Source: Sva-07 sp041686315
Lineage (GTDB): Bacteria; Actinomycetota; Acidimicrobiia; Acidimicrobiales; Ilumatobacteraceae
DNA length: 45,517 bases
Assembly: GCA_041686315.1 (NCBI GenBank)
Contig: JAWLEC010000006.1
Coordinates: 1 to 45,517, forward strand
Direction: 5' to 3'
In this document: piece after piece, positions 1-8,044 of the stretch
How positions within the stretch are numbered: the stretch's first letter is position 1
Layout: each line of letters begins with the position of its first letter
The notes under the pieces: model-generated
What the model was told of the DNA's origin: nothing
What the model saw: only the letters and a program-made list of their open reading frames with translations
Databases searched by the model: none
Made by a program: the position numbers and the translations under genes

Positions 1-50
1 GCCGGCGTCAACGGTGTGTAACCCGATGTTGCCGGCATGTGGCCGGCCAC

Positions 51-152
51 GTCGAGGATCACCTGCGCCGTGCGGTGCACGTACACACAGATCGTGCCGC
101 TGCGTCGAGGATCACGTGCGCCGTGCGGTGCACGTACACACAGATCGTGCCG
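51..152. repeat. Imperfect tandem duplication, 49 bp twice
   Basis: Positions 51-99 and 104-152 are identical except for one base (C at 63, G at 116), with an offset of 53 bp. Because 53 is not a multiple of three, the duplication shifts the reading frame of the minus-strand gene that crosses it. Before the second copy the frame reads a normal domain end (ICVYVHRTAHVILD). The sense continuation (ILDVAGHMPATSGYTPL) is found in another frame on bases 1-60. It may be a real duplication within a repeat protein or a joining error at the sequence edge. Confidence 0.8.
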
Positions 153-1495
153 TCGGGCGACAACTTCGCCACCAACTCGTTGGCGATGCTCTCGCCGGGC
201 TGGTAGTTGATGCTCGACGTCGGCGGCTGGGTGCCACACGGGAACGCCGTGGCGTACCCATTGGTCGCCGCTCTGGTGATCGTGAGGTTCAACACGGCCG
301 CCTCGGCGTCCGCGGGGATCCCACCACGCCCGGCGATCTGGACCTCGATCGTCCCCTCACTGCTCACCGGACCGGTTGCCGTGAACTGCCCGTCGGCGGC
401 GACGAACGGAACTCGGGTGTCGGCCAGCCGCGCCGGCGTCAACGACACGATCTCGGGCACGTCGACGATCTCCCACGTGTGGGTCTCGGAGGCGAAGATG
501 CCTCCTGTGCCCATCGCGACGACCGTGAAGGTGTGCGAGCCGTACTCGAGCCCGGTGTAGGTCTTCGGGCTCAGGCAGTCCTCGATCGGACCGTCGTCGA
601 GGATGCACAGCACCCTCGTCGCATCCTCACCGGCGTCGAAGGCGAACGTCGCATCCGTCGACGTCGTGGTGGCGGCCGGTGCCTCGGTGATCGTCACCGT
701 CGGCGGCTCGGCCTCGATGACCAGGTCGTTGAGATAGGCGACCATCTCGGCCTGCGAGAGGGGCGTGCCCTCCGGCGCGAGGTCCTCGTTGGGGGTGGTG
801 CAGGTGTTCTCGAACACCGGGTCGATGTAGAAACCGAAGCCGGTCTCCGGGTTGACCACCACCTCGTTCTCGTGGAGATAGTTGATCACGGAGCGGACGT
901 CGTCGGCCATCTGGGTGAACCCCGCGACGTTGTCCACCGTTCCCGGTGTCGGAACGACGTCGAGGAACTCCACTCGGTCGAGGACGGGGCCGTACTCCCA
1001 CGTGAGTGTCGGTACGTCGAGCCAGATCGAGCAGCCGCTGTACACATCGGCACGGGTGTAGCTGAAGTCCCGGTAGTCGATGAACTGCTCACCGGCGAAG
1101 GTCTCCGGCAACACGGGGATGTATCCCCAGTCCCCGACCCCTCCGGTCGGAGCGGCGATCCGGCCGTAGTACTCGATCGTGTCCGGGCCGATCGGCACCG
1201 ACTTGCCTCCGGCCGTACCGATCGCGGCGGCGGCGAGCATCCACTCGTCGAATCCGTCGGTCGCTGTCGGCCCCTGCTGGATGAAGGCAGGCGAGACGCC
1301 GAGGCCCGGGATCGTTCCGGTGTCCATCAGCGCCTGGTACATGGCGGCATGCTCGGGGGACGCATCGATCGGCGTGCCGTCCGTGGTGATTCGACCGGCA
1401 CCGTCGAGGCTGATCTCCGTCGCGTCCTCGAGCCGAAGCTGGACCTCGAGGAGCTTGCGCTGGATGACCTCGTCCGACGTGCGGGCGAGATTCAA
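59..1495 (-). pseudogene. C-terminal part of secreted Ig/repeat-domain protein, frame-disrupted
   Basis: This 478-codon frame has no ATG or GTG at its start, only a TTG at 1495 without a Shine-Dalgarno sequence, and an in-frame stop a little further upstream. It reads as the continuation of the secreted protein encoded at 1519-1893. The first roughly 250 residues are a globular region I cannot assign. Then comes an Ig-like segment (TFAFDAGEDATRVLC to SHTFTVVAMG, residues about 280-345), then a surface-repeat domain (SLTPARLADTR to VYVHRTAHVILD). The natural C-terminus is lost because the duplication at 51-152 shifts the frame, giving an artificial end at 59. The likely role is an exported cell-surface or adhesive protein. 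Either the gene is decaying or the sequence near this edge has errors. Confidence is high that it is coding and low on function. Confidence 0.6.
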
Positions 1496-1518
1496 CCGGC
1501 CTCGGACGTGTACGCGAG

Positions 1519-1893
1519 CTACGCCGCTTGCGGATCACATGGCTCGGCTTCGTCCTCGTCTTCCACCGCGGCGACGCTCAGCGCAGTGCTGTCGAGTTCA
1601 CCGACGAGTGGGACGAGCCAGACGTGTTGGCCGTCCACCGGGTTCACCGTGGGAGAGATGCCCGGAATCTCGGTGTACGAGATCGGTTGGACACATTCCA
1701 CGGGTCCCTCGACGGTGGTGAACTCCTCACTCGGAATGGGAACGCCGTTCTCCGTTCGCAAGATGAGGAACAGATCCGAGAATATCGATCCCGGCGTGTC
1801 ACCCGGGGCCGCGGATGCGCCCGGCGGTGGGAGCACCAGGACCATGGAGGCCAGCGCAGCGGCGATGCCTCCGACCAGTGTCGACTTTCGCAT
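1519..1893 (-). CDS. N-terminal part of secreted surface protein with Sec signal peptide
   Basis: The start ATG at 1893 is fixed by a very strong ribosome binding site (AGGAGGAG) just upstream. Residues 1-28 form a classical signal peptide: MRKS, a hydrophobic core, then a GASA-A cleavage site. The mature part, about 96 residues, ends in an acidic stretch (EDEDEAEPCDPQAA) before a TAG stop at 1519. After that stop the same frame still reads protein-like (LAYTSEAG), and the coding signal then passes to the frame starting near 1495. I infer that this piece and the 59-1495 frame were one gene, interrupted by a nonsense codon and an indel. No enzymatic motif is visible. The protein is exported and probably cell-surface. 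Confidence 0.65.
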   Translation of the reverse strand: MRKSTLVGGIAAALASMVLVLPPPGASAAPGDTPGSIFSDLFLILRTENGVPIPSEEFTTVEGPVECVQPISYTEIPGISPTVNPVDGQHVWLVPLVGELDSTALSVAAVEDEDEAEPCDPQAA

Positions 1894-2131
1894 GACTCCT
1901 CCTCTGCGGGGCCACTCTCGTGGTCCCCGACATCTCCACGACGGGAGGGTCGCTGTTTCTGAAGACTCTCCGGACGCCGTGACCTCTTCAGGGTCGGAAC
2001 ACCGGTCCTGACCCCTCGAACGTGCCCCCGAGTGCGCCGGCCGAAACAAGGACGAAGGTCCCGGTGTGACCGATATTGTTCCATGCGGTGACAATTGTTG
2101 ACCCGCGTGCGATGGGCCCGGTCGCCTGGTC

Positions 2132-2180
2132 GGGGTCGGGGTCGGGGTCGGGCCGAGCCCGACCGACGAGTCGGTCGGGC
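2132..2180. other. G-run tract plus perfect 10-bp hairpin
   Basis: Four G-runs (2132-2135, 2138-2141, 2144-2147, 2150-2152) separated by TC form a possible G-quadruplex. They are followed by a perfect 10-bp inverted repeat (2157-2166 with 2171-2180, loop CGAG). It lies in the 321-bp gap between the MerR gene stop and the secreted-protein start. No T-run follows on either strand, so an intrinsic terminator is possible but not canonical. The rest of the gap holds a low-GC stretch near 2068-2100 and no convincing gene. Confidence 0.5.
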
Positions 2181-2214
2181 CGGGCGGTGTCGGTTGCGAC
2201 GTCGTCGAACCCGA

Positions 2215-2619
2215 TCACCGACGACTGCGCCCCGTCGCCTGTGCGGTGTCGGCTTCCGAGCGCAGGGTGATGCTGAGCTGCTCGGCGGCGTGGAGCTGCT
2301 CGCTGAGTCGCTGGCAGCGTTCCTCGGCCAGCTCGGCGAACATCGACAGTCGTTCGAGCAGTGTTGAACGGTCGCGCTTCGGCGTCGAGGGGTCGGCCAA
2401 CCGGTCGCGGACCGTCAACAGTTCGCGGATCTCCTCGATCGTCAGATCGAGTGGCTTGATCTGCTTGACGAGGCGGAGACGGTCGATGTCGCTGTCGGTG
2501 TAGAGGCGGAACCCGCCGGTGGAGCGGCCGCTCGGGAGGACGAGTTCGGCCTCCTCGTAGTAGCGGATCGTCCGCAGCGACAAACCGACAGCATCGGCCA
2601 CTTCGCCGATCTGATGCAT
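2215..2619 (-). CDS. MerR-family transcriptional regulator
   Basis: The protein has 134 residues. The N-terminus carries a MerR winged helix-turn-helix (IGEVADAVGLSLRTIRYYEE, then GFRLYTDSDIDRL), about residues 3-70. A long coiled-coil dimerisation helix (LLERLSMFAELAEERCQRLSEQLHAAEQL) fills the C-terminal half. There is no large effector domain and only one cysteine, so metal sensing of the classical type is not evident. It lies 65 bp downstream of the SulP transporter on the same strand, suggesting one transcript. A MerR-like palindrome sits in the promoter region of the transporter. I infer that it controls this operon and itself. The start was chosen because ATG at 2619 begins exactly at the HTH. 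Confidence 0.85.
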   Translation of the reverse strand: MHQIGEVADAVGLSLRTIRYYEEAELVLPSGRSTGGFRLYTDSDIDRLRLVKQIKPLDLTIEEIRELLTVRDRLADPSTPKRDRSTLLERLSMFAELAEERCQRLSEQLHAAEQLSITLRSEADTAQATGRSRR

Positions 2620-2684
2620 CTGTGGTTCCACGCGTGCTCCTCGATAGCGCCGGTTGCAGGACTTTTCGACAGGTGACGTCTGCC

Positions 2685-4202
2685 TCAGTGGCCGGCGCCG
2701 AGGTTGCCGCTGAGTTCGTGCCACTTGGCGCTCGGCTCGTTCATGCCGATGATCTCCACGTGCTTGCCCTTGTTGTGGTACTTGAGCACGATGGCATCGA
2801 GGGCGGCGACGGTGGACGAGTCGTAGATCTGCGCCTCGGAGAGGTCGATGATCACGTTGCGGGGGTCGTGGGCGTAGTCGAACTGGTAGACGAGGTCGTT
2901 GCTCGACGCGAAGAACAGCACGCCACGAACGGCGTAGACACAGGTGTTCTCGTCGGGGTGGTCGACGCACACGACCTCGGTGAAGTGCGACACGCGGCGG
3001 GCGAAGAAGATCATGGCGGTGACGACACCGAGGATCACGCCGTAGGCGAGGTTGTGGGTGAACACCGTGACCCCAACGGTGACGGCCATGATCGCCGTGG
3101 CGCTGAACGGCATCTGGCGCAGAGTGCGCGGGTGGATGCTGTGCCAGTCCATGGTGCCGATCGACACCATGATCATCACAGCGACGAGAGCGGCCATCGG
3201 GATGCGGGCGACGATGTCCCCGAGCCCGACGACGAGGATCAGCAGGAACACGCCGGAGGTGAAGGTGGAGATCCGGGTGCGGGCGCCGGAGGTCTTCACG
3301 TTGATCATGGTCTGGCCGATCATGGCGCAGCCGCCCATGCCGCCGAAGAAGCCGGTGACGATGTTGGCGACGCCCTGACCCCAACCTTCGCGGGTCTTGT
3401 CGGAATGGGTGTCGGTGATGTCGTCGACGAGCTTGGCGGTCATCAACGACTCGAGCAGCCCCACGATGGCCACCGCCATCGCGAACGGAGCGATGATGCG
3501 GAGCGTCTCGAGGTTGAACGGGACGTCGGGGATGAGCCAGGTGGGCAGGCTGGAGGGCAGGTCTCCCTTGTCGCCGACGGTGGGGATGTCCATGCCCGAG
3601 GCGACGGCGACGATCGTGAGCAGCACGACCACCACGAGCGGCGCCGGGACGGCGCGCATGAACTTCGGCAGCAGGAACAGCATGGCGAGCCCGACGGCGA
3701 CCAACGGATACACGACCGCGGGCACGTCGATCAGTTCGGGCAACTGGGCGGTGAAGATGAGGATCGCCAATGCGTTGACGAAGCCGACCATCACGCTGCG
3801 CGGCACGAACCGCATCAGCTTGGCAGCGCCCGACAGGCTGAGCGCCACTTGGATGAGACCGCCCAGGATGACCGTGGCGATCAGATAGTCGAGGCCGTAC
3901 TCCTCCATGACCGGGTAGACGACCAGTGCAATGGCCCCGGTCGCCCCGGAGATCATCGCCCGCCGACCGCCGACGATCGAGATCGTCACCGCCATCGTGA
4001 ACGAGGCGAACAGCCCGACCTGCGGGTCGACACCGGCCAGGATCGAGAACGAGATCGCCTCCGGGATCAGCGCCAACGCCACGGCGAGGCCGGCGAGGAT
4101 TTCGATGCGCAGACGCTTCGGTGAGCGCAGGGCGCTCATCACCGAGGAGTCCTCGAAGGCGAGTGGATCGTCGAGCGCGAGCTCAGGCGAGTTGACAGAC
4201 AT
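2685..4202 (-). CDS. SulP-family anion transporter with STAS domain
   Basis: About 505 residues from ATG at 4202. The family moves sulfate, bicarbonate or other anions across the cytoplasmic membrane. The N-terminal half shows the SulP signature (LRIEILAGLAVALALIPEAISFSI) followed by about ten to twelve hydrophobic segments. The C-terminal 100 residues form a cytoplasmic STAS domain (VRGVLFFASSNDLVYQF, then VIIDLSEAQIYDSSTVAAL). The subtype cannot be settled from sequence; some relatives are bicarbonate transporters. A longer reading frame runs upstream, but its Arg/Pro-rich residues look like non-coding sequence, so the ATG at 4202 is preferred although its ribosome site is weak. It is probably co-transcribed with the MerR gene downstream. 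Confidence 0.9.
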   Translation of the reverse strand: MSVNSPELALDDPLAFEDSSVMSALRSPKRLRIEILAGLAVALALIPEAISFSILAGVDPQVGLFASFTMAVTISIVGGRRAMISGATGAIALVVYPVMEEYGLDYLIATVILGGLIQVALSLSGAAKLMRFVPRSVMVGFVNALAILIFTAQLPELIDVPAVVYPLVAVGLAMLFLLPKFMRAVPAPLVVVVLLTIVAVASGMDIPTVGDKGDLPSSLPTWLIPDVPFNLETLRIIAPFAMAVAIVGLLESLMTAKLVDDITDTHSDKTREGWGQGVANIVTGFFGGMGGCAMIGQTMINVKTSGARTRISTFTSGVFLLILVVGLGDIVARIPMAALVAVMIMVSIGTMDWHSIHPRTLRQMPFSATAIMAVTVGVTVFTHNLAYGVILGVVTAMIFFARRVSHFTEVVCVDHPDENTCVYAVRGVLFFASSNDLVYQFDYAHDPRNVIIDLSEAQIYDSSTVAALDAIVLKYHNKGKHVEIIGMNEPSAKWHELSGNLGAGH

Positions 4203-4302
4203 GAGGTTCCAGTTCGTGGGGAGAAGGGGTTTCGGTCGGGGTCGACCTCGCGGAGGCACAGGGACCCAGCAACACGTCACACGTCGCATCAGCGACCGGG
4301 CG

Positions 4303-4327
4303 ACTCTACCCTCACGTAACAGTAGGG
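4303..4327 (-). promoter_or_regulatory. Candidate MerR operator and -10 box upstream of the SulP gene
   Basis: Plus-strand 4309-4327 is a 19-bp dyad (CCCT, then GTAAC centred on 4318, then AGGG). On the minus strand it is followed directly by TAGAGT (4308-4303), a possible -10. MerR proteins bind dyads of this size between -35 and -10 elements. The dyad lies about 106 bp upstream of the transporter start. Assignment to the neighbouring MerR protein is an inference, and no good -35 is visible. Confidence 0.4.
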
Positions 4328-4382
4328 ATACGCCGTCACTCGACGAGACATCCGTCACAGAGCCCAGGAACGCTCGTCGTCG

Positions 4383-4459
4383 TGGTGGAGACGATGGGAA
4401 TCGAACCCACGACCCCCTGCTTGCAAAGCAGGTGCTCTAGCCAACTGAGCTACGTCCCC
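4383..4459 (-). tRNA. tRNA-Ala (anticodon TGC)
   Basis: On the minus strand it begins GGGGACGTAGCTCAGTTGG. The acceptor stem GGGGACG pairs with CGTCTCC, with one G-U pair. The anticodon stem-loop is CCTGC-TTTGCAA-GCAGG with anticodon TGC, and the T-loop is GTTCGATTC. The discriminator A is followed by an encoded CCA (4385-4383). Without CCA the gene spans 4386-4459. Confidence 0.97.
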
Positions 4460-4536
4460 GAGATGGGGTGCCCCGGCGGGGACCCGGACACGATACCGGA
4501 GCGGAGCCACCTTGCCCGATCGCATTCATCCGGACC

Positions 4537-4761
4537 TCACGACGGTTCGGTGGGCCGGGTGAAGTGGAGGTACTCGCGAGCGACCTCGAGGACGACACTG
4601 CGGTACCGGCCGAGTGCGGTGGCGTTGTCCGCCTCGACGCCGGGGCGGAACCGGGAGGCGACGTAGCCGTCGGGCCACGCCGTCGGGCCGAGGTCGGTCA
4701 CGTCGGCGGGCCGTTCCAGTTCGACCGCCGGCATGACGCACCATGGGCACGGTCGGAGCAC
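4537..4761 (-). CDS. Small CPWC-motif protein, unknown function
   Basis: A 74-residue protein starting with GTG at 4761. The N-terminus carries a CPWC pair (residues 5-8), the spacing used by zinc knuckles or redox-active cysteines. The middle contains a conserved-looking segment (WPDGYVASRFRPGV), and the C-terminus is helical (RYRSVVLEVAREYLHF). With only two cysteines, a full zinc site would need a dimer or other ligands. It is divergent from the flavin oxidoreductase, with 30 bp between the two starts. I do not recognise a named family. The composition looks genuinely coding. Confidence 0.55.
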   Translation of the reverse strand: MLRPCPWCVMPAVELERPADVTDLGPTAWPDGYVASRFRPGVEADNATALGRYRSVVLEVAREYLHFTRPTEPS

Positions 4762-4791
4762 GAGTTCCGCGGTTTCCTACAGTCGGCCTCC

Positions 4792-6075
4792 ATGTCCCGC
4801 CTCCGGTTCGGCACCTTTCTCGCCCCCCACCATCCGACCGGGGAACACCCGACTCTGCAGTTCCAGCGCGACATCGACTTCGCCGAGCACCTCGACCGGC
4901 TCGGCTACGACGAGTTCTGGTGCGGTGAGCACCACTCGTCGGGCTGGGAGATGATCGCCTCCCCGGAGATGTTCCTCGCCGGGGCGGCACAGCGCACGCA
5001 CAACATCATGCTCGGCACCGGCGTCACCAGCCTGCCGTACCACCACCCGTTCAACGTGGCCCAGCGGATCGTGCAGCTCGACCACATGAGCCGGGGACGG
5101 GCGATGTTCGGCTCGGGTCCCGGTGCCCTGCCGTCGGATGCGCGCACGCTCGGCATCGACCCGATGGTGCAGCGCGACCGGCAGGACGAGGCGTTGTCGG
5201 TGATCACCCGGCTGCTCCGCGGCGACGACCGCTTCAGCCACGAGTGCGACTGGTTCACGCTGAACGACGCTCGACTGCAGCTCCTGCCACTCCAGCAAGA
5301 CCTCCCGATGGTGACGGCGTCGTCGATCTCGCCGTCGGGCATGACCCTCGCCGGCAAGTACGGCATGGGGGTGCTGTCGATCGCATCCAACTCCACGGCA
5401 GGCATCCAGTCGCTGCCCACCCAGTGGGGATTCGCCGAGCAGGCCGCCGCCGAACACGGCCGGACCGTCGACCGGCAGGACTGGCGCGTGCTGATGTCGT
5501 TCCACCTCGCCGAGTCACGCGATCAAGCGCGCAACGAGGCCGTCGACGGCCTGCAGCGCTGGCACAACGAGTACAACGTGTGGACGCTCGGCCGCCCCAA
5601 CGCCACCCATGTCGACGACAAGTGGGAGCTGCTCGACCAGATCGCCGGAGCCGGCTCGGGCGCCGGCGGGGCCGCCGTCGTGGGTACACCCGACGACGCC
5701 GTTGCGGCGATCCGGCACCTCCAGGAGATCACCGGCGGGTTCGGGGTGCTGCTCGGGTTCGCCCACGACTGGGCGAATCGGGAGGCGACGTGGCGGTCGT
5801 GGGAGCTGTTCGCCCGGTACGTGATCCCCGAGGTGAACGGATACATGGTGGGCCTGCGCGAATCGCAGGAGTACCTCAACCGTCATCAGGCCGAGCTGAT
5901 GGCGGGGGCGTCGAAGGCCGTGGTCGGCAAGATCATGTCGCACGAGGGCGCAGCTGCCGCGATGACGACCACGATGGAGCAGGCGGCGGCCGCGAAGGCC
6001 GCTGCAGGCGGCGCCGACCGGCAGTCCGAGTTCCGCCCGGGCGCAGGCGTCCCCGACGCCGATCGCACCGACTGA
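4792..6075 (+). CDS. LLM-class (luciferase-like) flavin-dependent oxidoreductase
   Basis: The 427-residue protein opens with the typical beta-strand of the luciferase-like fold (LRFGTFLAPHHPTGEHP) and carries family segments such as GYDEFWCGEHHSSGW (about 40-54), the LGTGVTSLPYHHPFNVAQR strand and the GRAMFGSGPGAL loop that contacts FMN phosphate. Such enzymes use reduced FMN or F420 to oxidise small organic substrates. The one here resembles the limonene/alkanal monooxygenase group, but its substrate is unknown. The C-terminal 40 residues are Ala-rich and probably disordered. A TACAGT hexamer 8 nt before ATG suggests a leaderless transcript. Confidence 0.9.
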   Translation: MSRLRFGTFLAPHHPTGEHPTLQFQRDIDFAEHLDRLGYDEFWCGEHHSSGWEMIASPEMFLAGAAQRTHNIMLGTGVTSLPYHHPFNVAQRIVQLDHMSRGRAMFGSGPGALPSDARTLGIDPMVQRDRQDEALSVITRLLRGDDRFSHECDWFTLNDARLQLLPLQQDLPMVTASSISPSGMTLAGKYGMGVLSIASNSTAGIQSLPTQWGFAEQAAAEHGRTVDRQDWRVLMSFHLAESRDQARNEAVDGLQRWHNEYNVWTLGRPNATHVDDKWELLDQIAGAGSGAGGAAVVGTPDDAVAAIRHLQEITGGFGVLLGFAHDWANREATWRSWELFARYVIPEVNGYMVGLRESQEYLNRHQAELMAGASKAVVGKIMSHEGAAAAMTTTMEQAAAAKAAAGGADRQSEFRPGAGVPDADRTD

Positions 6076-6094
6076 CCACCAGGGGGACCTCGAC

Positions 6095-6137
6095 CGCGTG
6101 ATCAGTGTGCGCCGAGCGGCTGCACACTGATCACGCG
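6095..6137. terminator. Perfect 16-bp inverted repeat between convergent genes
   Basis: Arms 6095-6110 and 6122-6137 are exact reverse complements (CGCGTGATCAGTGTGC), with an 11-nt loop that itself contains GCCG and CGGC. It sits midway between the 3' ends of the oxidoreductase and the zinc-ribbon gene, so a bidirectional terminator is the simplest reading. There is no T-tract. Confidence 0.55.
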
Positions 6138-6156
6138 TTCGTCGCCGGGGGTGGGC

Positions 6157-6336
6157 TCAATCGTCCTTGAGGGCCACCGCGTTGGGGGTCACGTTCATTT
6201 TCGGCTCGTACTCGGCGAGCTCCACCACCCGACCCTCGCCACGGAACTGCGCCCGGAGCTGGTGACGGCACTCGGTGCACGGCCCGTAGAAGTCGTCGGA
6301 CACCGCCGAGTCGCAACGTGGGCAGGTGAACTCCAT
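6157..6336 (-). CDS. Small zinc-ribbon protein
   Basis: A 59-residue protein with two CxxC pairs: CPRC (about residues 5-8) and CTEC (about 20-23). This is a compact four-cysteine zinc ribbon of the sort used for nucleic-acid or protein binding. The remainder (VVELAEYEPKMNVTPNAVAL) is a short strand-rich tail. The start ATG at 6336 is supported by TACTGT placed 8 nt upstream. It is divergent from the propeller-like gene, and their putative -10 boxes are only 7 bp apart. The exact function is unknown. Confidence 0.7.
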   Translation of the reverse strand: MEFTCPRCDSAVSDDFYGPCTECRHQLRAQFRGEGRVVELAEYEPKMNVTPNAVALKDD

Positions 6337-6344
6337 GGCGTCCG

Positions 6345-6363
6345 ACAGTAGTGCGCCTACGAT
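6345..6363. promoter_or_regulatory. Back-to-back divergent -10 elements
   Basis: Minus-strand TACTGT (6350-6345) lies 8 nt from the zinc-ribbon ATG. Plus-strand TACGAT (6358-6363) lies 8 nt from the ATG at 6372. The two hexamers are separated by 7 bp, so each polymerase footprint would cover the other promoter. This also argues for the start at 6372 rather than an in-frame ATG at 6351. Confidence 0.5.
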
Positions 6364-6371
6364 CCAGGTCG

Positions 6372-8039
6372 ATGCCGTCACCACCCACGCTGTTCGACGA
6401 CGAGGGCGACGACCACGAACGCAACCGTGGCCACGGCGGCGAACCCGCCGGCCGGCCGGCCAGTGACCACGACACTCGCGACACGAGCGGAGATACCGGC
6501 CGAGGAGCATCCCCGGAAACGGAGCCGGGCGGTGACGACGCACAGCCTCGCCGTCGGGCCGGCCGCACCGCGCAGCGACGCCGGCGAGCGATAGCGGTCC
6601 GGCACCCGAACTACCTGTTCCGGCGCACCGTCGCCATCGGCGGCGTGGTGGCGGTGTTCGCCGCCGCCGGCCTGGTCGCGGCCAACCTGGTCGGGACAGG
6701 GGCCGACACTTCGACCGACGGGTCGGCCAGGGTCGAGTGGAACCGGGTGGTGACCGTGGACGAGCGCACCGGCGTGCTGGTGGTGGCCGACGGCGACGGC
6801 GACGGGGAGATCGCACGTCGTCGATCCGGGCTGCGGGACATCACCGACGTCGCCGTCGTCGACGACACGGCGGTGATCAGTACCGACGGGGTGGCGACGG
6901 TGATCGACCTGGCCGCTTCCGACGACGCCGACCCCGAGCCGGTGACGGTGGGAGCAGACGGCATCACCCGGCCGTCGGGAAGTGCGCTGACGATGCTCGT
7001 CCCCGCCACATCGACGAGCCGTGGACTGATCGTGCACGGTTCGTCGGGCGACCAGCTCGACACCGATGCATTCGCTCCCGTCGCCGGTGCCCGCTACGAG
7101 TTCGGTGCAGCACGCAGCGACCCGTCGGGACGGCACGTACTGGTCACCGATTCGGGCAACTTCCAGAGCGTGCTGTTCTCCTTCGACCGAGACGAGCCCT
7201 CGTTCTTCCCCGGCCTCGCGCTGGCGGTCGACGGCAACTCGGTCGTGACCGCCCAGAACGTCGGCAACGAGGCCACCGTCAGCGTGTTCGACCATGCCGG
7301 CGAGCTGCTCGGCTCGGCTCGGACACCGTCGGTGCGGGCGGCCGTCCTGACCGGTGACACCGTCCGCCTGGTGACGGTGGGCGGCCGCATCGTGGAGCTC
7401 GACATCGGGACGGGCGACACCGGCGACGGCGAGCAACTCGAGATCGGTACCGTCACCGAGGGTCACGTCGGCACCGCGGGCGATCGGCTGGTCGTGGTGG
7501 GATCCGACGGCACGGCGATCATCGCCGACGACGGTGGTGTCGTGGGCAGCTACGACGGCCTGGTGCCTCGCGAGACGACCACTCCGGCAGCGCCGCTCGG
7601 CACTCGGTGTCTGTCGCTGGGCGGGTCCGATGGCGAGACGGCGAGGGGCGAACTGGTGGTGATCGACGCGGCGAGCGGCGACATCGTCGCCGAGGCCCGC
7701 GCCAGCGGGACGATCCATCCGTCGGCCGACGGGTGCACCGTGGTGACGTCCGCCGCCGGCGGCATCGAGGTCCTCGACGCAGACGGCGTGCGCCGCATCG
7801 ACGTCGCCGGCACCCTCGTCGCCGTCGCCCCCGACGCGGCCAGCATCGTCGTCGAGCGCAACGGCCGGCTCGTGCTCACGCCGCTTCCCGACAGCACCGA
7901 CACCGAGGACGACTCCGGCGGGGCAATCGACTCCGACGACACCGACACCGACGACACCGACACCGACACCGACGACACCGACGACGTGGGCGTCGACATC
8001 GGTCCGACTGGCCGACTCGTCGCCTTCACCGAACTCTGA
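6372..8039 (+). CDS. Membrane-anchored propeller-like protein with acidic Asp-Thr tail
   Basis: A 555-residue protein. The first 75 residues are polar and disordered, ending in a basic patch (RRRAGRTAQRRRR). One membrane helix follows (about 85-105, VAIGGVVAVFAAAGLVAANL), giving an Nin-Cout topology. The outer region is made of repeated short beta-strand units (VVTVDERTGVLVVADGDGD, VSVFDHAGELLG, IVELDIGTGD, LVVVGSDGTAII, IEVLDADGVRRIDV) consistent with a WD40/PQQ-like propeller. A low-complexity DTD/DDT run (7927-7990) interrupts the last repeat before a closing strand (TGRLVAFTEL). It lies 5 bp upstream of the cysteine-rich gene. It is probably a surface sensor or scaffold; no catalytic motif was seen. 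Confidence 0.7.
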   Translation: MPSPPTLFDDEGDDHERNRGHGGEPAGRPASDHDTRDTSGDTGRGASPETEPGGDDAQPRRRAGRTAQRRRRAIAVRHPNYLFRRTVAIGGVVAVFAAAGLVAANLVGTGADTSTDGSARVEWNRVVTVDERTGVLVVADGDGDGEIARRRSGLRDITDVAVVDDTAVISTDGVATVIDLAASDDADPEPVTVGADGITRPSGSALTMLVPATSTSRGLIVHGSSGDQLDTDAFAPVAGARYEFGAARSDPSGRHVLVTDSGNFQSVLFSFDRDEPSFFPGLALAVDGNSVVTAQNVGNEATVSVFDHAGELLGSARTPSVRAAVLTGDTVRLVTVGGRIVELDIGTGDTGDGEQLEIGTVTEGHVGTAGDRLVVVGSDGTAIIADDGGVVGSYDGLVPRETTTPAAPLGTRCLSLGGSDGETARGELVVIDAASGDIVAEARASGTIHPSADGCTVVTSAAGGIEVLDADGVRRIDVAGTLVAVAPDAASIVVERNGRLVLTPLPDSTDTEDDSGGAIDSDDTDTDDTDTDTDDTDDVGVDIGPTGRLVAFTEL

Positions 8040-8044
8040 CGACG

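Noticed and set aside
14..2011. 665-codon plus-strand frame at the left edge
   Set aside because: Arg/Asp/Gly-rich shadow of the minus-strand secreted protein, which has a real signal peptide and ribosome site.
2622..4124. 500-codon plus-strand frame rich in His, Asp and Glu
   Set aside because: Mirror of the membrane-helix codons of the SulP transporter.
4202..4382. Riboswitch upstream of the SulP gene
   Set aside because: No match to SAM-type or other motifs that I could recognise; only the dyad and a -10-like hexamer were supportable.
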